A model generated the notes under the pieces. The model did no database searches and was not told the DNA's origin. It worked only from the letters and a program-made list of their open reading frames with translations. Below, piece after piece: positions 1 to 8,460 of a DNA stretch of 64,000 bases; position 1 is the stretch's first letter, and each line of letters starts with the position of its first letter. A program made the translations under genes and the position numbers. Origin of the DNA: Streptomyces sp. R44 (GTDB taxonomy: Bacteria; Actinomycetota; Actinomycetes; Streptomycetales; Streptomycetaceae); the NCBI RefSeq assembly GCF_041053105.1, contig NZ_CP163444.1, positions 1,240,001-1,304,000 on the forward strand, given 5' to 3'.

Positions 1-94
1 TCCGCCGGCCTTTGTGCTCATGCCGCACCCCTTGAGTCCTGATCGTCGATGTCGCACAGCAGGCTCGCACGCGGCACTGACAATCCCCGGATCC

Positions 95-493
95 TCAGGG
101 GGTGCCGTCGAGCATGCGCGTCAGCACTTCGCGCTGGATCGGCTGCGTCTCGGCATGGCGGGCGAGGCCCTTCTCCGTGAGTTTCACCTGGACGCCGCGC
201 CGGTCCTCGGTGCACATCCCCCGCAGGACCAGGCCGTCCCTCTCCAGGCGGGCGACGAGCCGGGACAGGGCGCTCTGGCTGAGGTGGACGCGGCCGGCGA
301 GTTCCTGGACGCGCCAGGCCGCGGGGCCTTCCCCGGTCGCGCCCTCGGCCAGCACGTCGAGGACCTCGAAGTCGCTGGCGCCGATCCCGTACGAGTGGAG
401 CGCCCGGTCGAGCTCACAGGTCGTGCGGGCGTGCAGGGCGAGGACGTCACGCCACTCGTCCACGAGCGCGCGTTCGGACTTGTTCGCTGCCAT
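95..493 (-). CDS. MarR family transcriptional regulator
   Basis: A 132-residue winged-helix DNA-binding protein of normal MarR length. The wing-helix region reads VHLSQSALSRLVARLERDG (about residues 70-88) followed by RRGVQVKLTEKG, the classic MarR recognition helix and wing. It is divergent from the efflux pump starting at 581, and the 87-bp gap carries a 25-bp palindrome, so the simplest reading is a repressor of that pump and of itself. The inducing ligand cannot be predicted. The start is the ATG at 493; the stop lies about 95 bases from the window edge, so a gene further left is not seen. Confidence 0.93.
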   Translation of the reverse strand: MAANKSERALVDEWRDVLALHARTTCELDRALHSYGIGASDFEVLDVLAEGATGEGPAAWRVQELAGRVHLSQSALSRLVARLERDGLVLRGMCTEDRRGVQVKLTEKGLARHAETQPIQREVLTRMLDGTP

Positions 494-540
494 GACCGCA
501 CGGTAGCAGAGGCCCGGAGTTTTGTTGCAGAGGAATTAAA

Positions 541-565
541 TGCACTTGCATTCAATGCATGTGCA
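541..565. promoter_or_regulatory. 25-bp imperfect palindrome, likely MarR operator
   Basis: The sequence is TGCAC-t-TGCATT-c-AATGCA-t-GTGCA: both arms match except one base per arm and the centre. It sits between the divergent marR and MFS starts, 15 bp upstream of the MFS ATG, where binding would block the pump promoter and affect marR. TTGCA/TGCAA-type half-sites are usual for MarR proteins. That this regulator binds here is inferred. Confidence 0.7.
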
Positions 566-580
566 TGTACCGTCCTGTGC

Positions 581-2056
581 ATGACCTCTCCGCTCCCCGC
601 CGAACGCTGGAGTCCGCGCCTCTGGGGCACCCTCCTCGTGCTCTGCGCCGCGATGTTCCTCGACGCCCTCGACGTCTCCATGGTCGGCGTCGCCCTGCCC
701 TCGATCGCCACCGACCTCGGCCTCTCCACCGCCACGCTCCAGTGGATCGTGAGCGGCTACATCCTCGGCTACGGCGGCCTGCTGCTCCTCGGCGGCCGCG
801 CGGCCGACCTCCTCGGCCGGCGCCGCGTCTTCCTCGTCGCCCTCGCGGTCTTCGCGCTCGCCTCCCTGCTCGGCGGGCTCGTCGACTCCGGGCCCCTCCT
901 CATCGCGAGCCGGTTCATCAAGGGGCTCAGCGCCGCCTTCACCGCCCCCGCCGGCCTGTCGATCATCACCACGACCTTCAAGGAGGGCCCGCAGCGCAAC
1001 CGGGCCCTGTCCATCTACACCACCTGCGCCGCCACCGGCTTCTCCATGGGCCTCGTCCTGTCCGGACTGCTCACGGAGCTCAGCTGGCGCTGGACCATGC
1101 TGCTCCCGGCGCCCGTCGCCCTGATCGCCCTCGTCTTCGCGCTGCGCCTCATCCCGCACAGCGCCCGCGAGAACTCCTCCGGCGGCTACGACCTGCCCGG
1201 CGCCGTCACCGGCACGGCCGCGATGCTGCTGCTCGTCTTCACCGTCGTCCAGGCCCCCGAGAAGGGCTGGGCCTCCGCCCGTACCCTCCTGTCCTTCCTG
1301 GTGGTCGCCGCCCTGCTCGCCGCCTTCGTCCTGATCGAGCGGCGCAGCACAAGTCCCCTCGTCCGGCTCGGGGTGCTGCGCTCCGGCTCGCAGGTCCGGG
1401 CCCAGCTGGGCGCGGCGGCGTTCTTCGGCTCGTACGTCGCCTTCCAGTTCATCGTCACGCAGTACATGCAGTCGCTGCTCGGCTGGTCGGCGCTCCAGAC
1501 CGCGCTCGCCTTCCTGCCGGCCGGTGTGCTCGTCGCGCTCTCGTCGACGAGGATCGGCGCGATCGTGGACCGGTTCGGCACGCCCCGGGTGATCGCGGTC
1601 GGCTTCACCCTCCTCGTCGTCGGCTACGCACTCTTCCTGCGGATCTCGCTCACCCCGCAGTACGCGGCCGTGATCCTGCCGTCGATGCTGCTGCTCGGTG
1701 CGGCCTGCGCCCTGGTCTTCCCCTCGCTCAACATCCAGGCCACCAACGGAGTGGAGGACGCGGAACAAGGGATGGTGTCGGGGCTGCTCAACACCTCCAT
1801 CCAGGTCGGCGGCGCGCTCTTCCTCGCCGTGACCACCGCCGTCATCACCGCGGACGGCCACGATGCCACCGCTTCCCCGCAGGCCGTCCTGGACAGCTTC
1901 CGGCCCGGCCTTGCCGTGGTCACGGTCATCGCCCTGGCAGGACTTCTGATCACACTGCCGGGGCTGCGGAAGGCGCGGCGGCCCGTCGAGTCGGTCGTGG
2001 TCGCGCGGTCCGCCGTCGCCGAGGACGCGGCGGACAGGGTCGCGGTCCGCGACTGA
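581..2056 (+). CDS. MFS transporter, DHA2-like drug efflux
   Basis: A 491-residue integral membrane protein with about 14 hydrophobic segments, the length of the DHA2 (14-TM) drug:H+ antiporters. The first helix contains DALDVSMVGVALPSIATDL, typical of the family, and the loop between helices 2 and 3 carries the motif-A-like GRAADLLGRRR. Long hydrophobic runs continue to about residue 470. The ATG at 581 was chosen because translation from it begins directly before the first helix, while upstream extension would run through the operator and the opposite marR gene. It probably exports a toxic compound sensed by the divergent MarR regulator. It is convergent with the response regulator, with only 4 bases between stops. 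Confidence 0.93.
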   Translation: MTSPLPAERWSPRLWGTLLVLCAAMFLDALDVSMVGVALPSIATDLGLSTATLQWIVSGYILGYGGLLLLGGRAADLLGRRRVFLVALAVFALASLLGGLVDSGPLLIASRFIKGLSAAFTAPAGLSIITTTFKEGPQRNRALSIYTTCAATGFSMGLVLSGLLTELSWRWTMLLPAPVALIALVFALRLIPHSARENSSGGYDLPGAVTGTAAMLLLVFTVVQAPEKGWASARTLLSFLVVAALLAAFVLIERRSTSPLVRLGVLRSGSQVRAQLGAAAFFGSYVAFQFIVTQYMQSLLGWSALQTALAFLPAGVLVALSSTRIGAIVDRFGTPRVIAVGFTLLVVGYALFLRISLTPQYAAVILPSMLLLGAACALVFPSLNIQATNGVEDAEQGMVSGLLNTSIQVGGALFLAVTTAVITADGHDATASPQAVLDSFRPGLAVVTVIALAGLLITLPGLRKARRPVESVVVARSAVAEDAADRVAVRD

Positions 2057-2060
2057 GTCC

Positions 2061-2726
2061 TCAGCCCAGCCAGCCGGGGCGGACCAGGCCCGACTCGTAG
2101 GCCAGGACGACGAGTTGGGCCCGGTCCCGGGCGCCGAGCTTCACCATCGCGCGGCTCACATGGGTCTTGGCGGTGAGCGGGCTCACGACGAGCCGGCGGG
2201 CGATCTCCTCGTTCGACAGCCCGATCCCCACGAGGGCCATCACCTCCCGCTCCCGTTCGGTCAGGGCGCCGAGCGCCGCCGTCGCCGCCGGGGCCTTGGA
2301 GCGGGCCGCGAACTCCTCGATGAGCCGACGGGTGACGCCCGGGGAGAGCAGCGCGTCCCCGTGGACGACGGCGCGCACGGCCCGCAGCAGTTCCTCCGGC
2401 TCCGTGTCCTTGACCAGGAAGCCGGAGGCTCCGGCGCGGATCGCCTCGAAGACGTACTCGTCGAGTTCGAAGGTGGTCAGCATGACGACCCGGACCTCGC
2501 CGAGGTCCGGGTCGTCGGTGATGCGCCTCGTCGCCTCCAGGCCGTCGAGCCGGGGCATCCGGATGTCCATCAGGACGACGTCGGGGCGCAGGGCGCGGAC
2601 CCGGTCCACCGCCTCGTCGCCGTCGGCGGCCTCGCCGGCCACCTCGATGTCGGGCTGGGCGTCGAGCAGCGCGCGGAACCCCGCCCGTACCAGCGACTGG
2701 TCGTCGGCGAGCAGGACACGGATCAC
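2061..2726 (-). CDS. Response regulator, NarL/LuxR type
   Basis: A 221-residue two-component response regulator. The receiver domain (about 1-120) has the acidic DD pair at residues 8-9, the phosphoacceptor Asp near residue 54 in VVLMDIRMPRLDG, and a conserved Lys in LVKDTEPEELL. The C-terminal LuxR HTH runs LTEREREVMALVGIGLSNEE and AKTHVSRAMVKLGARDRAQ. The start is GTG at 2726; the GTGA overlaps the kinase stop by 4 bases, so the two proteins are translationally coupled. It is likely phosphorylated by the adjacent histidine kinase; a 16-bp palindrome ahead of the kinase is a candidate autoregulatory target. Regulated genes are unknown. Confidence 0.95.
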   Translation of the reverse strand: MIRVLLADDQSLVRAGFRALLDAQPDIEVAGEAADGDEAVDRVRALRPDVVLMDIRMPRLDGLEATRRITDDPDLGEVRVVMLTTFELDEYVFEAIRAGASGFLVKDTEPEELLRAVRAVVHGDALLSPGVTRRLIEEFAARSKAPAATAALGALTEREREVMALVGIGLSNEEIARRLVVSPLTAKTHVSRAMVKLGARDRAQLVVLAYESGLVRPGWLG

Positions 2727-3997
2727 GGGGTGCTTCCCTCCGGGCGGAGCGGGAGTACGGCGTGGACGCGGAAGCCGCCGTCCGGGCGGGCGCCCGCCTC
2801 GATGGTGCCACCGAGGGCGGCGGCCCGCTCCCGCATTCCGGCGAGTCCGTTGCCGCTGCCGCCCGCTTCCGTGCCGGTGGCGGGCCCGTCGTCGTCGACG
2901 GTGAGCTCCAGGCGGCCGGGGCCGTGGTCGATCCGTACGCGGGCGGTACGGGAACCCGAGTGGCGCACGACGTTGGTGAGCGCCTCCTGCACGATCCGGA
3001 AGGCGGCGAGGTCGGCGCCGGGCGGCAGGGCGGCCGGTGGGCCGCTCGTCGAGACGGTGACGGCGAGGCCCGCGGCGGCGGCCTGCTCGACGAGTTCGGG
3101 GAGCCGGTCGAGTCCGGGTGCGGGGGCGCGGGGGGCGTCGCCGGGGGTACGGAGGGTGGCGAGGACCTGTCTCACCTCGCCGAGCGCCTCCTTGCTGGCC
3201 GTCTTGATGGTGGCCAGGGCCGTGCGGGCCTGCTCCGGGTCGGAGTCCAGGAGGGCGAGGCCGACGCCCGCCTGGACGTTGATGACGGAGAGGGAGTGGG
3301 CGAGCACGTCGTGGAGTTCGCGGGCGATGCGGAGCCGTTCCTCGTCGGCGCGGCGCCGCTCGGCGGCGGCCCGTTCGGCCCGCTGCTGCGCCCACTGCTC
3401 GCGCCGGATCCGGACGGCCTCGGAGGCGGCGAGCACCGCGACGGCGAACGCGGCGGCCGGCAGCTCCTGGCCCCAGGGCGCGGCCCCGTCGCCCGGTGGC
3501 GGCAGCCATCGGTAGAGCCAGTGCGAGAGCAGCAGATGGCCCGCCCACAGGAGGCCGATGGCCCACCATGCGGCGGTGCGGTGCCCGTGGACGACCGCCG
3601 CGAAGCAGGCGACGGCGATCATGACGAAGACCGGGCCGTACGGATAGCCCGCCGCGAGGTAGCCGAGGGTGACGGCCGCGACGGCGAACACCACCGGCAC
3701 GGGCCTGCGGTGACGGAACAGCAGCGGGACGGCGCCGAGCAGGAGCAGGACCCGGCCGAGCGCGTCGAGCGCCTCCCGGTCCGGCTGGTTCCGTGCGGAG
3801 AACCCGGTTCCCACCATGACGAGGACGGCGATCAGCACCGTCGACGGCCAGGGCAGTCCGCCGCCGCGCTCCCACCGCCGCCAGGGCGGTCCGCCGCCGC
3901 GCTCCCCGCGCTCCCAGGGCCGTCCGCCGCCGCGCTCCCCGCGCTCCCAGGGCCCGCGCGGCCGCTCCCTGTGCATCCCGGCGTCCATACCGGTCAC
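2723..3997 (-). CDS. Sensor histidine kinase, NarL/DesK-like
   Basis: A 424-residue membrane kinase of the HisKA_3/HATPase class. After a Gly/Arg/Trp-rich cytoplasmic N-terminus come about six hydrophobic segments (residues about 50-180), then the H-box LRIARELHDVLAHSLSVINV with the phosphoacceptor His, and an HATPase with the N-box EALTNVVRHS and G-box GSGNGLAGMRERAAALGG. It pairs with the overlapping response regulator downstream. There is no large extracellular sensor domain, so the signal is probably sensed within the membrane. The N-terminus contains three copies of an 11-residue repeat (RGGGxPWxRxE) from a 33-bp DNA tandem repeat; the start could lie downstream of it. Confidence 0.94.
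   Translation of the reverse strand: MTGMDAGMHRERPRGPWERGERGGGRPWERGERGGGPPWRRWERGGGLPWPSTVLIAVLVMVGTGFSARNQPDREALDALGRVLLLLGAVPLLFRHRRPVPVVFAVAAVTLGYLAAGYPYGPVFVMIAVACFAAVVHGHRTAAWWAIGLLWAGHLLLSHWLYRWLPPPGDGAAPWGQELPAAAFAVAVLAASEAVRIRREQWAQQRAERAAAERRRADEERLRIARELHDVLAHSLSVINVQAGVGLALLDSDPEQARTALATIKTASKEALGEVRQVLATLRTPGDAPRAPAPGLDRLPELVEQAAAAGLAVTVSTSGPPAALPPGADLAAFRIVQEALTNVVRHSGSRTARVRIDHGPGRLELTVDDDGPATGTEAGGSGNGLAGMRERAAALGGTIEAGARPDGGFRVHAVLPLRPEGSTP
3856..3954. repeat. 33-bp tandem repeat x3 inside the kinase gene
   Basis: Three head-to-tail 33-bp units begin at 3856, 3889 and 3922. Units two and three are nearly identical and unit one is diverged in its second half. They encode the Gly-Arg-Trp-rich N-terminal repeat of the histidine kinase, and the period of 33 keeps the reading frame. 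Confidence 0.85.
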
Positions 3998-4048
3998 GCT
4001 AGCCGGGGCCGCCCCGCGCGCACGTCAGCCCGGCGGGGTGGTCACCCG

Positions 4049-4064
4049 TACTCCCGCGGGAGTA
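4049..4064. promoter_or_regulatory. 16-bp perfect palindrome upstream of the kinase-regulator operon
   Basis: TACTCCCGCGGGAGTA is a perfect palindrome lying 52 bp upstream of the histidine kinase start and just past the TetR stop. A dyad in this position before a NarL-type operon suggests autoregulation by the response regulator, though a terminator for the TetR gene is an alternative because it can form a hairpin. Confidence 0.55.
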
Positions 4065-4074
4065 GGCGGCGGTG

Positions 4075-4770
4075 TCAGCCGCGCGGGAGCAGGCCCACGT
4101 CCTGGCCCAGGCGGCGGGCGGCGGTGGCGAAGAAGGTGTCGCGGTCCTCGACGACATTGTTGAACTGGCCGAAGACCTCGAAGGAGACGAGGCCGAAGAG
4201 CTGCGCCCAGGCGGCGACGAGCGCGACGGCGAGGGCCGGCGGGAGGTCCGGGGCGAAGTCGGCGCTCATCCGGGCGGCCTCGGGGCGCAGGGCTTCGGCG
4301 AGCGGGGGGAGGGCGACGCCCTCGCCCGTGTGGGCCCGGCGGGCGATCTCGATGAGGACGAGGCCGACGCGGGAGGCGGGGACGATCGTGTCCTGCGGGG
4401 CGGTGTAGCCGGGGACCGGGGAGCCGTAGATCAGGGCGTACTCGTGGGGGTGGGCGACGGCCCAGGCGCGGACGGCCCGGCAGACGGCGGTCCAGCGGTC
4501 GAGGGGGCGCTCCGCCTCGGTCTCGGCGGCGGCCTGTTCGGCGGCGGCGCCGACGGAGTCGTAGGCGTCGACGATGAGGGCGGTGAGCAGGTCGTCGCGG
4601 CTGGGGAAGTACCGGTAGAGCGCGGAGGACACCATGCCCAGTTCGCGGGCGACGGCCCGCAGGGACAGTTTGGCGGCGCCTTCGGCGGCGAGCTGGGTGC
4701 GGGCCTCGTCCTTGATGGCGGCGGTGATCTCGATACGGGCGCGGGCGCGGGCTCCTCGAACGGTCGTCAT
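4075..4770 (-). CDS. TetR/AcrR family transcriptional regulator
   Basis: A 231-residue TetR protein. The N-terminal HTH covers about residues 12-60: IEITAAIKDEARTQLAAEG, then SLRAVARELGMVSSALYRYFPSRDDLL, ending in the hallmark LYRYF. The rest is a helical ligand-binding domain resembling TetR_C_13-type tails (FGQFNN near the C-terminus). The ATG at 4770 was chosen over an upstream in-frame start because the upstream bases hold the operator repeats. It is divergent from the nitroreductase at 4901 and probably represses it and itself through the AGAGCACTGCTCT boxes between them. Confidence 0.93.
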   Translation of the reverse strand: MTTVRGARARARIEITAAIKDEARTQLAAEGAAKLSLRAVARELGMVSSALYRYFPSRDDLLTALIVDAYDSVGAAAEQAAAETEAERPLDRWTAVCRAVRAWAVAHPHEYALIYGSPVPGYTAPQDTIVPASRVGLVLIEIARRAHTGEGVALPPLAEALRPEAARMSADFAPDLPPALAVALVAAWAQLFGLVSFEVFGQFNNVVEDRDTFFATAARRLGQDVGLLPRG

Positions 4771-4810
4771 GGAGAGCAGTGTGCCACTTTCGGAGCACTG
4801 GAACGAAACG

Positions 4811-4875
4811 AGAGCACTGCTCTTGCTTGTGAGCTCCGAACCGTGCACACTGATCTCAAGCGAGAGCAGTGCTCA
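4811..4875. promoter_or_regulatory. Two TetR-type operator boxes (AGAGCAnTGCTCT)
   Basis: AGAGCACTGCTCT at 4811-4823 and AGAGCAGTGCTCA at 4863-4875 are near-perfect 13-bp dyads 52 bp apart. A third half-copy (AGAGCAGTG) begins at 4773, immediately before the tetR start. Repeated boxes across the tetR-nitroreductase gap point to repression of both directions by this TetR. Confidence 0.7.
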
Positions 4876-4900
4876 CACTTTGAAGCCGCAGGAGGCCCTC

Positions 4901-5404
4901 ATGTCCGCTCAGCCCGCTCAGCCCGCAGACTCCTCCCCCGCCACCCACGTCATGAAGCCCGGCTGGTTCACGGTGAACGTCTTCAACCGCGCCGTCGCGT
5001 GGATGACCCGCCGCGGCATCAGCGTCTGGGGCTCCCGCGTCCTCGCCGTCCGCGGCCGCAAGAGCGGCGAATGGCGCCGCACCCCCGTCAACCTCCTGAC
5101 GGTGGACGGCGCCCAGTACCTCGTCGCCCCCCGCGGCCACGTCCAGTGGACCCACAACATGCGGGCCGCCGGTGGCGGGCAGCTCCACCTCGGCAAGCAC
5201 GTGGAGGAGTTCACGGCCGTCGAGGTCGGCGACGACGACAAGCCCGCCCTGCTCCGCGCCTACCTCAAGCGCTGGAAGGCCGAGGTCGGCGTCTTCTTCG
5301 ACGGCGTCGGCCCCGACTCCTCCGAGCAGGAGCTCCGGGCCATCGCGCCGAAGCACCCCGTCTTCCGCATCACGACGACGGGCTCCGCCACCCCGGCGGC
5401 CTGA
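4901..5404 (+). CDS. Nitroreductase/deazaflavin (F420)-dependent oxidoreductase family
   Basis: A 167-residue split-barrel flavoprotein of the DDN-like family. The family signatures are VLAVRGRKSGEWRRTPVNLL (about residues 46-65), and then YLVAPRGHVQWTHNMRAAG, which matches the F420-binding strand-loop of DDN/FDOR-A proteins. Known members transfer hydride from reduced F420 to quinones or nitro compounds. The ATG at 4901 follows a good GCAGGAGG ribosome site ending 6 bases earlier. It is divergent from a TetR gene with shared operators, suggesting a detoxification gene induced by a small molecule. The exact substrate is unknown. Confidence 0.9.
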   Translation: MSAQPAQPADSSPATHVMKPGWFTVNVFNRAVAWMTRRGISVWGSRVLAVRGRKSGEWRRTPVNLLTVDGAQYLVAPRGHVQWTHNMRAAGGGQLHLGKHVEEFTAVEVGDDDKPALLRAYLKRWKAEVGVFFDGVGPDSSEQELRAIAPKHPVFRITTTGSATPAA

Positions 5405-5446
5405 AGCGGCCGGGGCAGCGGAGCCCGTGACGAACGGATCGGACGG

Positions 5447-6886
5447 TCAGACCTCTTCCGGGGCCTCCACACCCTCCGGCTCGGACGCCGCCCGCTCGCG
5501 CGTGCTGACACCCCGCCCCGCCGGACCGACACCGGCCGTGGTGTCCATGCGCTTGTCGAGGAGCTCCAGGGCCCGCCGGGCCATGCCGTTCGAGCGGACC
5601 ATGCCACCGAGCGAGGCCGAGCCGCGGGTGATGTCGGCGAAGGCGTTCCAGGCCGGCCGCAGCCCCGTGATCGTCGCGTGCAGCAGGCCGGGACGCCGCT
5701 CGAAGACGGCGAGCATCCGCCGGCCGACCGCCATCTCGACACCGAGCCCCGCCTTGATGGCGAAGGCGTAGTTCAGGGCCTGGCGCCGCGCGTCGACCGC
5801 GTCGCTCGACTCGGCGACCCGCACCGCCCACTCGCCCGCGAGACGACCCGAGCGCAGCGCGTACGAGATGCCCTCGCGCGTCCACGGCTCCAGGAGACCG
5901 GCCGCGTCACCACAGACCAGGACCCGGCCGCGGGAGAGCGGCGAATCGTCCGTGCGGCAGCGCGTCAGATGGCCGGAGGAGATCGTGGGCTCGAAGCCGG
6001 CGAGGCCGAGCCGGGCGACGAAGTCCTCCATGTACCGCTTGGTGGCGGCGCCCTCGCCGCGCGCCGAGATGACGCCCACGGTCAGCGTGTCCCCCTTGGG
6101 GAACACCCAGCCGTAACTGCCGGGCATCGGGCCCCAGTCGATGAGGACGCGCCCCTTCCAGTCCTCCGCCACGGACGGCGGCACCGGAATCTCCGCCTCC
6201 AGGCCCAGGTCGACCTGGCCGAGCTTCACCCCCACATGGGCCCCTATCCGGCTGGCACTGCCGTCGGCACCGACGACCGCGCGCGCCAGGATCGTCTCCC
6301 CGTCGGAGAGGACGACGGCGACCGTCCGCCGGTCCGGCACGGCCGGGCCGTGCTGCTCCACCCGGCTCACCGTCGCACCGGTCCGCAGCTCGGCACCGGC
6401 CTTCTGCGCGTGCTCGACGAGCTGCGCGTCGAACTCCGGACGGTTGATGAGCCCGAACAGCATCCGGCGCGAGCGGCGGGTACGGGCGAAGCGGCCCTCC
6501 AGGGAGAAGGTGACCGCGTGCACCCGGTCCTGGAGGGGCAGTTCGAAGCCCGGCGGGAGCGAGTCGCGCGAGGGGCCGATGATGCCGCCGCCACAGGTCT
6601 TGTACCGGGGCAGCTCCGACTTCTCCAGGAGCAGCACCCGCCGGCCGGCGACCGCCGCCGCGTAGGCCGCGGACGCGCCGGCCGGTCCGGCGCCGACGAC
6701 CACGACGTCCCAGACCTCCGCCGACTCCTCGGCCTCACGGGCCGACGCCTCGTCCGACACCCTGTCATCCGGAAGGTGCGCCGGCTCCGCGCCCGTACCC
6801 TCGGCGGCGCTCCCGCCGGCCTCAGGGGCCGCGCCCGCGGGCTCGATGTGCTCCGGACCGGTGTTCTCTGCGTGCTCGCTGCTCAC
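5447..6886 (-). CDS. Geranylgeranyl reductase family FAD oxidoreductase
   Basis: A 479-residue flavoprotein. After a roughly 55-residue acidic Ala/Glu-rich N-terminus comes the FAD Rossmann motif DVVVVGAGPAGASAAYAAA, then LLEKSELPRYKTCGGGI, the CGGG signature of the geranylgeranyl reductase family. DAAGLLEPWTREGISYALRSG supplies the second flavin motif. Family members hydrogenate isoprenoid double bonds; in actinomycetes a relative (MenJ) partly saturates the menaquinone side chain, so a role in menaquinone maturation is reasonable but not proven. The GTG at 6886 is preceded by AGGAG about 12 bases upstream. It is divergent from the M20 peptidase. Confidence 0.9.
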   Translation of the reverse strand: MSSEHAENTGPEHIEPAGAAPEAGGSAAEGTGAEPAHLPDDRVSDEASAREAEESAEVWDVVVVGAGPAGASAAYAAAVAGRRVLLLEKSELPRYKTCGGGIIGPSRDSLPPGFELPLQDRVHAVTFSLEGRFARTRRSRRMLFGLINRPEFDAQLVEHAQKAGAELRTGATVSRVEQHGPAVPDRRTVAVVLSDGETILARAVVGADGSASRIGAHVGVKLGQVDLGLEAEIPVPPSVAEDWKGRVLIDWGPMPGSYGWVFPKGDTLTVGVISARGEGAATKRYMEDFVARLGLAGFEPTISSGHLTRCRTDDSPLSRGRVLVCGDAAGLLEPWTREGISYALRSGRLAGEWAVRVAESSDAVDARRQALNYAFAIKAGLGVEMAVGRRMLAVFERRPGLLHATITGLRPAWNAFADITRGSASLGGMVRSNGMARRALELLDKRMDTTAGVGPAGRGVSTRERAASEPEGVEAPEEV

Positions 6887-6930
6887 GTGTGCTTCTGCTC
6901 CTGATCCGACCGGTGGTCTGCTCCTGACGC

Positions 6931-7000
6931 ATCCTACGGCGCGGTAGCCAGGGGCCCGCCCGTAGGATCGACGGTGCGTTCGCCGTACCACGACCTACGG
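6931..7000. promoter_or_regulatory. Three CCTACGG/CCGTAGG boxes in a divergent promoter region
   Basis: ATCCTACGG (6931-6939) and CCGTAGGAT (6960-6968) form a perfect 9-bp inverted repeat with a 20-base spacer, and CCTACGG recurs at 6994-7000. All three lie between the flavoprotein GTG at 6886 and the peptidase ATG at 7049, so they are candidate operators for one or both genes. Confidence 0.5.
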
Positions 7001-7048
7001 TGAACGTCGTCCTCACGTCGTAACGTCGCACCCATCAGGAGCGTGCCC

Positions 7049-8413
7049 ATGACCTCGAATCCGATCGCCGAGACCGTCCGGTCACTGATGCCCCGGGCCA
7101 AGGCCGAGCTCACGGAGCTGGTGGCCTTCGAGTCGGTGGCGGACGAGGCCGTGGCGCCCCGCAGCGAGTGCGAGGCCGCCGCGAACTGGGTCGCGGACGC
7201 CCTGCGCGCCGAGGACTTCCAGGACGTGGCGCTGCTCGACACCCCGGACGGCTCGCAGTCCGTCTACGGCATCCTGCCCGGCCCGGCCGGCGCGCCGACC
7301 GTCCTCCTCTACGCGCACTACGACGTGCAGCCGAAGCTGGACGAGTCCGTGTGGCTCTCCCCGCCGTTCGAGCTGACCGAGCGGGACGGCCGCTGGTACG
7401 GACGCGGCACCGCCGACTGCAAGGGCGGCTTCATCATGCACCTGCTCGCGCTGCGCGCCCTCAAGGCGAACGGCGGCGTGCCCGTGACGGTCAAGGTCAT
7501 CGTCGAGGGCTCGGAGGAGCAGGGCACCGGCGGTCTGGAGCGGTACGCGGAGCGGCACCCCGAGCTCCTGACGGCCGACGCCATCGTGATCGGCGACGCG
7601 GGCAACTTCCGCGTGGGCCTGCCGACCGTGACCGCCACCCTGCGCGGCATGACGATGATCCGGGTCACGATCGACACCCTGGAGGGCAACCTGCACTCCG
7701 GTCAGTTCGGTGGTGCCGCGCCCGACGCGCTGGCCGCGCTGATCCGCGTCCTGGACTCGCTGCGCGGCCCCGACGGCTCCACCGTCATCGACGGCCTCGC
7801 GGGCGACCAGGTCTGGGAGGGCCTGCAGTACCCGGAGGAGGACTTCCGCCAGGACGCCAAGGTGCTCTCCGGCGTGTCCCTGCCGGGCGCCGGCACCGTC
7901 GCCGACCGGATCTGGGCCCGCCCCGCGGTCACGGTCATCGGCATCGACGCCCACCCGGTGGCCGGCGCGACCCCGTCGGTCCCGAAGTCGGCCCGTGCGC
8001 AGATCAGCCTGCGGGTGCCGCCGGGCGAGGACGCGGCCGAGGTGACGAAGCTGCTCTTCGCCCACATCGAGAAGCACACCCCGTGGGACGCCCGGGTCTC
8101 CCTGGAGCAGGTCGGCCAGGGCCAGCCGTTCCAGGCGGACACCTCCAGCCCGGCGTACGCGTCGATGGCCGACGCGATGCGGGTCGCGTACCCCGGCGAG
8201 GAGATGCAGACGGCGGGCATGGGCGGCTCGATCCCGCTGTGCAACACGCTGGCCTCGCTCTACCCGGAGTCGGAGATCCTCCTCATCGGTCTGAGCGAGC
8301 CCGAGGCGCAGATCCACGCGCCGAACGAGTCCGTCTCACCGGAGGAGCTGGAGCGGCTCTCGGTCGCCGAGGCGCACTTCCTCGTCAACTACGCCCGCTC
8401 GAAGCAGGTCTGA
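7049..8413 (+). CDS. M20 family metallopeptidase (dipeptidase)
   Basis: A 454-residue zinc aminoacylase/carboxypeptidase-type peptidase with dinuclear metal site motifs: the His in LLYAHYDVQP, the bridging Asp in GRGTADCKGG, the catalytic Glu pair in IVEGSEEQGTGG and the Asp of VIGDAGNF. The dimerisation insert (LEGNLHSGQFGG) separates the two halves. It most likely removes N-terminal residues from dipeptides in the cytoplasm. The ATG at 7049 follows AGGAG 7 bases upstream and is better placed than the GTG two codons earlier. A stem-loop follows the stop, so it is probably transcribed alone. Confidence 0.93.
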   Translation: MTSNPIAETVRSLMPRAKAELTELVAFESVADEAVAPRSECEAAANWVADALRAEDFQDVALLDTPDGSQSVYGILPGPAGAPTVLLYAHYDVQPKLDESVWLSPPFELTERDGRWYGRGTADCKGGFIMHLLALRALKANGGVPVTVKVIVEGSEEQGTGGLERYAERHPELLTADAIVIGDAGNFRVGLPTVTATLRGMTMIRVTIDTLEGNLHSGQFGGAAPDALAALIRVLDSLRGPDGSTVIDGLAGDQVWEGLQYPEEDFRQDAKVLSGVSLPGAGTVADRIWARPAVTVIGIDAHPVAGATPSVPKSARAQISLRVPPGEDAAEVTKLLFAHIEKHTPWDARVSLEQVGQGQPFQADTSSPAYASMADAMRVAYPGEEMQTAGMGGSIPLCNTLASLYPESEILLIGLSEPEAQIHAPNESVSPEELERLSVAEAHFLVNYARSKQV

Positions 8414-8431
8414 CGGCGGGTCGGTTCAGCG

Positions 8432-8450
8432 CTCGGCGAAGCTCGCCGAG
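8432..8450 (+). terminator. Stem-loop after the M20 peptidase
   Basis: CTCGGCGA-AGC-TCGCCGAG is a perfect 8-bp stem with a 3-base loop, 19 bases after the peptidase stop. No T-run follows, as is usual in Streptomyces. Confidence 0.6.
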
Positions 8451-8460
8451 AGCGTAGAAG

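Noticed and set aside
1..94. Gene at the left edge
   Set aside because: The first 94 bases contain no complete start, ribosome site or motif that I could support.
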